A model generated the notes under the pieces. The model saw only the letters and a program-made list of their open reading frames with translations, did not search any database and had not been told where the DNA came from. Below, in pieces: positions 59,501 to 64,000 of a stretch of 64,000 bases of DNA; the first letter of the stretch is position 1, and each line of letters starts with the position of its first letter. The position numbers were made by a program, and so were the translations under genes. The DNA is from Bryum argenteum (Eukaryota; Streptophyta; Bryopsida; Bryales; Bryaceae): contig CM073327.1 in NCBI GenBank assembly GCA_037043015.1, positions 6,306,727 through 6,370,726 on the forward strand. Direction: 5' to 3'.

Positions 59501-61687
59501 AAAATTTTACATTGAAGAGTCTAAGAAAGAGTCTTTTCTATAACAAAGAGTCTCGATGATCATTCATTGAATCTAAGGTCACACACCTTGTTTGCAAATG
59601 GTGGGGGTGGTACAAATTCAGTTGATTTGTGAACAGTAGAATACCACCAGGGCGCCCATACACCATCTTCTGGTCTTGGACCTGCTTTCCACCTGCCACT
59701 CAATCCCACAAGCACAATTGAAAACTGAAAAAGACTGAAATTGTGGTCACTTGACAAAGTGTAAGATTTTGAACGAGAGAAATATGTTCAAGAAGCAAGA
59801 TCAACTACTAAGTGATCTTTTCATGTAATATAATGTAACAACCATTTGATGATTGAGCAAGATCGTACCGCAGCATTGCTGGCTGGAAGGGGATATCAAT
59901 GGCAGAGCAGAGACTGCGCAGCATGCCCTACAAACATGAACCATGTTGAAGCACAAGATGAAGCACCGAATACTGTTCAAGATAAAGGGCTACATTAGAT
60001 CAAAATACATCAACAAAAGTTGATTCATCGACACACAAAAATATACCTCCGGGTTTCTTCTGATGTCGGTGGCATCAATGATCGGAGGTGTTTGGCCGAT
60101 GGAACGAAGCTCCATGTAAAGTGCAGCTAGATGCACCATTTCCAACTCCGGAATCTCTTCCTGAAGCACCTTGTCGAACGAAGGCTGCGAAGACCCCACC
60201 GACAGGATTTAGTTCGACGTAAAACAGCATCCTTAATCCTCCACCGACAACGAGAGGATGTCACTAAGAAAATATCTTACCAGAAACTCGAGGGGGTTTC
60301 GAATAAGCAACACATGGCGTCCTCGAAGTACGTCTGGTGTCAACCCCGGCGTTCGTTGCTTCGCCATATGCTGCCATTGACATCGAAATCAACAATATAT
60401 TTCAACTTTCGAGCTTACATGATCATCAGGAATCAGTTGTGAGTAACTATTAACTCTCTTATTGCTGCACTATTAGAACAAGGTTCTATGCCTATGGATG
60501 TAGTCATCTTCCCCAAGACTAATCACATGTGGCTACAAAAAGTCATATCACCCTCTCTTACCTATGCTTATGGCAGTAACCAAAGATGTAGGAAAAATAT
60601 GGTATGACAGCACTGATTGAAGGCATGGCAGTAAGTGAAATTGGAAAGCTACCTTGGCATATCGGTACTTCTTCTTACAAGGGCCGTGAATGATCTCTCG
60701 TACGACCTTGTCACCGTCATTCTCCTGCGATCAATACCACAATGAGAAAACAAGAGGAAAGTGCACCGACAAGAGTAAGAAATGATCGATCACTTTGCTT
60801 GCCTGTTGTTGCAGAACCTCCTCTTGCGAAGGGTGACACACATTAGGTTTAAGGCGCAAGTAGTTCGCGTACAGCGGCTCATCCAGCACCTCCGTATCAT
60901 CTCTCTGCACAACAATCAGCTCAAAAATTAAACGGCAGCATCCGAGCACCGAGAATAGAATGCCATCTATCAGCACATCCAAGCGTCAAAGAAAGCTCGA
61001 ATTAATGAAGCTCCTGACATTCTAAAAGTGAATCAGGGTTGCTATTTCGAATTTTTTATCATACTTCGAGATAGAATGCCCGATTGATTGAAGAGAAACG
61101 ATTAGAACTCCAACAAAGTCCGTGGAACAAATTCGAGCACCAGCACGTCGTATCTGAGGTCCGTGACATTCTAAAAGCTTCTCAAGGTGCAGGGTTGCTG
61201 AGCGAATATTCTCGATGCGATTTTGCACCCAATCGGAAAGTATACACGATTACATGAAGAGGAAAGATATAAGTTCGTGAACTCCGAAGCTCAAATTCGA
61301 TAATGAGGGTTGCCGTCAACATTATCTGAGCTTGGTGACATAATAAAAGCTCAGGTGCAATTTAAGACCCGGAGTTGTTAGTCGAACATTCTTGACAGCG
61401 ATTTGCACGCAATCGGACTCCAAGAAGAACTGATTGAATGATTGATTGAAGAGAATCCGGAAGCTAATCAAGATTAGATTGAAAAACCAGGGTTACGAAG
61501 CACAAGCTCGTCGACATGATCGGAGCGTACAAAGAATCTGTGATTGAGAGCATTGATGTTGTTATTGTACCTGCGCGAAGGAGTACATGAGGCTGGTACT
61601 CAGCGATCGCGGGCCTGACCACACATTGATGACCTCCACCACGGGGTTGTGTTGTCCGATCTCGCGTCCATCGCCATCGACCGTCAT
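56590..61687 (-). CDS. Sulfotransferase-like / branched-chain aminotransferase-like fusion (At5g27410 type)
   Basis: 19 exons (minus): 61571-61687, 60803-60904, 60653-60724, 60281-60370, 60047-60184, 59869-59927, 59587-59692, 59313-59492, 59027-59127, 58901-58955, 58607-58693, 58473-58524, 58011-58096, 57879-57932, 57721-57804, 57505-57576, 57210-57290, 56861-56896, 56590-56709. They give 563 codons plus TGA with all phases closing. Residues 1-228 are a P-loop sulfotransferase-like domain: [16 protein letters not shown] (phosphate-binding type), [20 protein letters not shown]. Residues about 275-563 are a fold-type IV PLP aminotransferase: [17 protein letters not shown], the lysine region [13 protein letters not shown], and the class IV signature [11 protein letters not shown]...LPGITR. 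It is known in plants as a D-amino-acid/branched-chain aminotransferase-like protein; its substrate is not established. Intron 2 uses a GC donor. Confidence 0.95.
61005..61425. repeat. Degenerate tandem repeat in intron 1 of the aminotransferase fusion gene
   Basis: Three related units start near 61009 ('ctcctgacattctaaaag'), 61155 ('gtccgtgacattctaaaag') and 61331 ('cttggtgacataataaaag'). Each is followed by a 'gggttgct' or 'ggagttgtt' block, 'cgaatattc/cgaacattc', 'gcgattt(t)gcac(c/g)caatcgga', then 'gattgattgaagag'-like sequence. Copies are diverged. Confidence 0.65.
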
Positions 61688-62757
61688 GTTGCCACTTCTA
61701 CACGTCACACGTCAATGAAGAGTCTCACAATCAAAATGAAGAGGACGACGATGATGAAGGTCGGTCTAGGAATAGGCCATCGCCGGATAGGCATGGCAGG
61801 GGAATATGTTGCAGCGCCACGGCCCCACACGCCCGCAAAACGGGATGATGCACAGGAATCGGCACCATTTCGGGACTTTCTTTCTTACACAAGAGCTATC
61901 ATTTCCACAGTTGGACCACACTGTTCTGTTGGCTTTCTGGTGCCCTTGAAGGGTCACATGCCCCTGAGGGTCACATCGTACCAGTTGTTGCCTTGCTTGC
62001 TTTGCTAGTAGAATTATTTCTTGCGCACACACCATTTCACCTAAGTGGTTGACTCCTCGGTCGATAAAGGTTGTTCACCTACGAACTCTACAGTGTTTGT
62101 CAGGCTTCCTCGGCTACAGTAAACCGAGGAGTGCGAAGATTCCCTTCCTCCAAACTGTAGTGAAGACACTCGATTTCAGTGCCTGGTAATAGCTTTACGC
62201 TACGCTACCGTAGTAGATTACTGTACTGGAGATTGTGGACACAGTTAAGAGTACACCATAAAGTAGGACCTCTTTTTCTTTTTGATTCGTAGGATGCTTT
62301 CTCTACTACGGTACTGATGTGGTTTCGACCAAATTAGTGTATTGCATGAAGATTATCGGCGAATGAACACCAGATTTCGACCATTCAGAGTGCAACAAAC
62401 GATCTCCAGAAATACGAAGATGTGCCATGGAATACTTGGACTACACCCATTTGAGAAAAGTATGGGGTCTGGTGTGAGTTGCCATAAAGAAAGTTTACTT
62501 GAGATTGGCTCATGGAAAAGGAAAACCTCAAGTGATGGTTTGATGGACTGTACTCACAAAGCATACTTACAACGAAGTTCAAGGCAATACTTCAACTAAA
62601 CGCAATGGAGAGATTCACACTGGAGGAGAGAGGGCATGCAAATTACAGTAGAAAACACGGACATTTAAAGAATCTGATGGATTAGATATGGAATAAGATT
62701 ACATGGGGGTGAGCGTAACACTAAAACTATCACAGGCCAATACAGAAGCGGCGTCAC
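61688..62757. other. Intergenic between the two minus-strand genes
   Basis: Holds the 5' flank of the aminotransferase fusion gene and 3' flank of CLPR1. A small hairpin, TCCTCGG...CCGAGGA, lies at 62107-62130, and short repeats of 'ctacggta' occur nearby. A tandem 'gaagggtcacatg/tgagggtcacat' pair lies near 61948-61977. No supported gene. Confidence 0.4.
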
Positions 62758-63542
62758 TTAGCGGCCTCCAGCGCCTGCAGCGGCGGCAGCGCCGCGGGGG
62801 GCGTACGAGGCTCTGGTGGCCTTCGACTCGGCAAGCATCTGGTCATAGTTCCGTCTCTCCATAGCAATACCACGGGGCTCGATGATCTTATCAGCAAGAC
62901 CATACTCAATCGCTTCCTGGGGCCGGAAGTACTTCGGCCGACGAATATCATTCGCAATCTCCTCCTTCGACTTCCCAGTCCCCGTCGCCAACAGATCCAC
63001 ATAGTAATCAGTGTTAGCGTCGAGCTCCTTGCCCTTGATCCACATGTCAGTGGAGCTTCCGCTCGACTGGTTCACTTTCGGCGAGTACAGCTTCGTTGAG
63101 GAGCTCGGTTGAAGCGCACGGAATCCTTTCTCTCCGATCGAGAGCAACATGGCGGCTTGGCCGAAGGCTTGTCCGCAGTTGATGGTGTAGACCTTGGACT
63201 TGACGTACCGGATCGTGTCGGCGATGGCGTAGGCTTCCGTTTCAAACCCGATGCTCTCCTTTTTCTCGTTTTGGGTGCCGGAGGAGTTGATGTAGAAGTA
63301 GATGGGTTTGGTCGGATTGTCGAAGTCGAGCCACAGAAGCTCGGCGATGATGAGCTCTGTCACTGCGGGGACAATCGCCATACCTAAGTAGCAGATACGT
63401 GCGTCGAGCAGGAGTGAGGGAAGGTCTGGAGGGGCTGTCTTTGGTCGCCCTCCTGCACTCCCTCCTCCCCTGTACATACTTACACTCATGCTCAACCGTG
63501 ATGGCGCTCCTTCTAAGCCTGTTGCACTCCACAGCCCAGTGC
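62758..63542 (-). CDS. CLPR1: ClpR1-type subunit of the plastid Clp protease core (5' exon not found)
   Basis: A single long exon from the acceptor at 63543-63545 to TAA (62758-62760) encodes about 260 residues with the plant ClpR1 blocks: PPDLPSLLLDARICYLGM, VPAVTELIIAELLWLDFDNP, YINSSGTQNEKKESIGFETE, SKVYTINCGQAFGQAAMLLS, MWIKGKELDANTDYYVDLLA, and RRPKYFRPQEAIEYGLADKI with a Gly/Ala-rich tail. The ClpP active-site Ser is replaced: the family motif GxAAS(M)G region reads GQAFGQAA. The His region also lacks the catalytic HQP form. It is therefore a non-catalytic ClpR subunit that builds the plastid ClpPR ring. The exon enters in phase 1, so an upstream exon with the transit peptide must exist; I could not identify it before 64000. 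Confidence 0.88.
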
Positions 63543-64000
63543 CTGCAACACAACAATCAATACTCAATTTTCTGCTTGCAAATCCGAAGAACAAAACACC
63601 CAAATTTAAACATGTCGTATATGGCCGTCTACTTAACAGCCACTCCCACCGAACATGCTACATAAAACCTCAGCACCTCTAGGAGGGCAGTAGCCGGCGA
63701 CGGCCTACAATTTCAACAGATGACAGGTTCTTCTGTAAGTACAAAGAGATACTACAGGTTGGACGCTTTGGGATTTCGAACAATAAATTCTGATCAATTG
63801 ATAGTATCCGACATCACAAAGCTCGATACATTCGGAAGCTTCAATAGTCGACCGACTGAGACAATACTGAAACCACTAATCTCAACCGCGATCATTAATC
63901 GATGCCCTAGGCCATAACGGTAAGCAGCATCTCGTAGGCGACAATAATTCCAACTAAACTCTACGAGGCTCTGAAAAACAGGCAGCTAATTCGACCATGA
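63543..64000. other. Probable first intron or 5' region of CLPR1
   Basis: AT-rich with no clear transit-peptide exon. The minus-strand frame running on past 63545 is not convincing as coding. The first exon is either short and unrecognised here or lies beyond the window. Confidence 0.35.

Noticed and set aside
63543-63603. Extension of the CLPR1 exon upstream to 63603 on the open frame
   Set aside because: A good acceptor (ttgttgcag) sits at 63543-63545 and the residues beyond it do not resemble a plastid transit peptide.

Overview
The window is nuclear DNA of a land plant. Every recognisable gene is a plant-type, intron-containing gene with GT-AG (once GC-AG) introns of about 70-650 bp. These include a plastid ribose-5-phosphate isomerase, a RAPTOR1 orthologue, a plastid ClpR1-type protein and a plant-specific sulfotransferase/aminotransferase fusion. 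Between them lie long AT-rich, gene-free tracts full of retrotransposon and MITE debris. Short introns and heavy interspersed repeats would fit a bryophyte or lycophyte, but nothing in the sequence settles the species; that placement is inference. No CRISPR, operon or bacterial feature is present.

Layout. 1-11.5 kb is gene-rich: the 3' end of ribose-5-phosphate isomerase (+), a small secreted-peptide gene with a CLE/IDA-like proline-rich core (-), a five-exon multi-EF-hand protein (-), and a large KIN14B-interacting/WD40-like protein (-). 11.5-45 kb is repeat-dominated. It holds a tRNA-derived SINE family (four or five copies or fragments), a Harbinger-type MITE inserted in one SINE, and an 80-bp tandem duplication. 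It also holds an unrecognised long coiled-coil reading frame decayed by nonsense codons and split by a complete-length Ty3/gypsy chromovirus (23470-29041). Further along are tandem ~485-bp repeats, a truncated second gypsy element, a 3.5-kb PIF/Harbinger transposon nested in a 177/178-bp tandem repeat, and a copia remnant. 45.3-64 kb is gene-rich again: RAPTOR (24 exons, +), a 485-bp foldback MITE, the 19-exon sulfotransferase-like/aminotransferase IV fusion gene (-), and a CLPR1 gene (-) whose first exon was not found.

Exon-intron structures were derived by hand from splice consensus and phase bookkeeping. RAPTOR (1350 aa), the aminotransferase fusion (563 aa) and the EF-hand protein (366 aa) close in frame through every junction. 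The KIN14B-interacting-like gene has one unresolved phase conflict at its first junction.

Most notable observations: (1) both LTRs of the chromovirus carry several heat-shock-element-like GAA/TTC arrays interleaved with GGGCCCAC boxes just upstream of a TATA box, recalling heat-activated retrotransposons; (2) an 88-aa prepropeptide gene with TATA box, signal peptide and a core resembling plant peptide hormones; (3) a long unknown coding unit kept in one frame over about 1.6 kb but broken by stops and by the LTR element; (4) a SINE copy with intact A/B boxes and an 11-bp target-site duplication.
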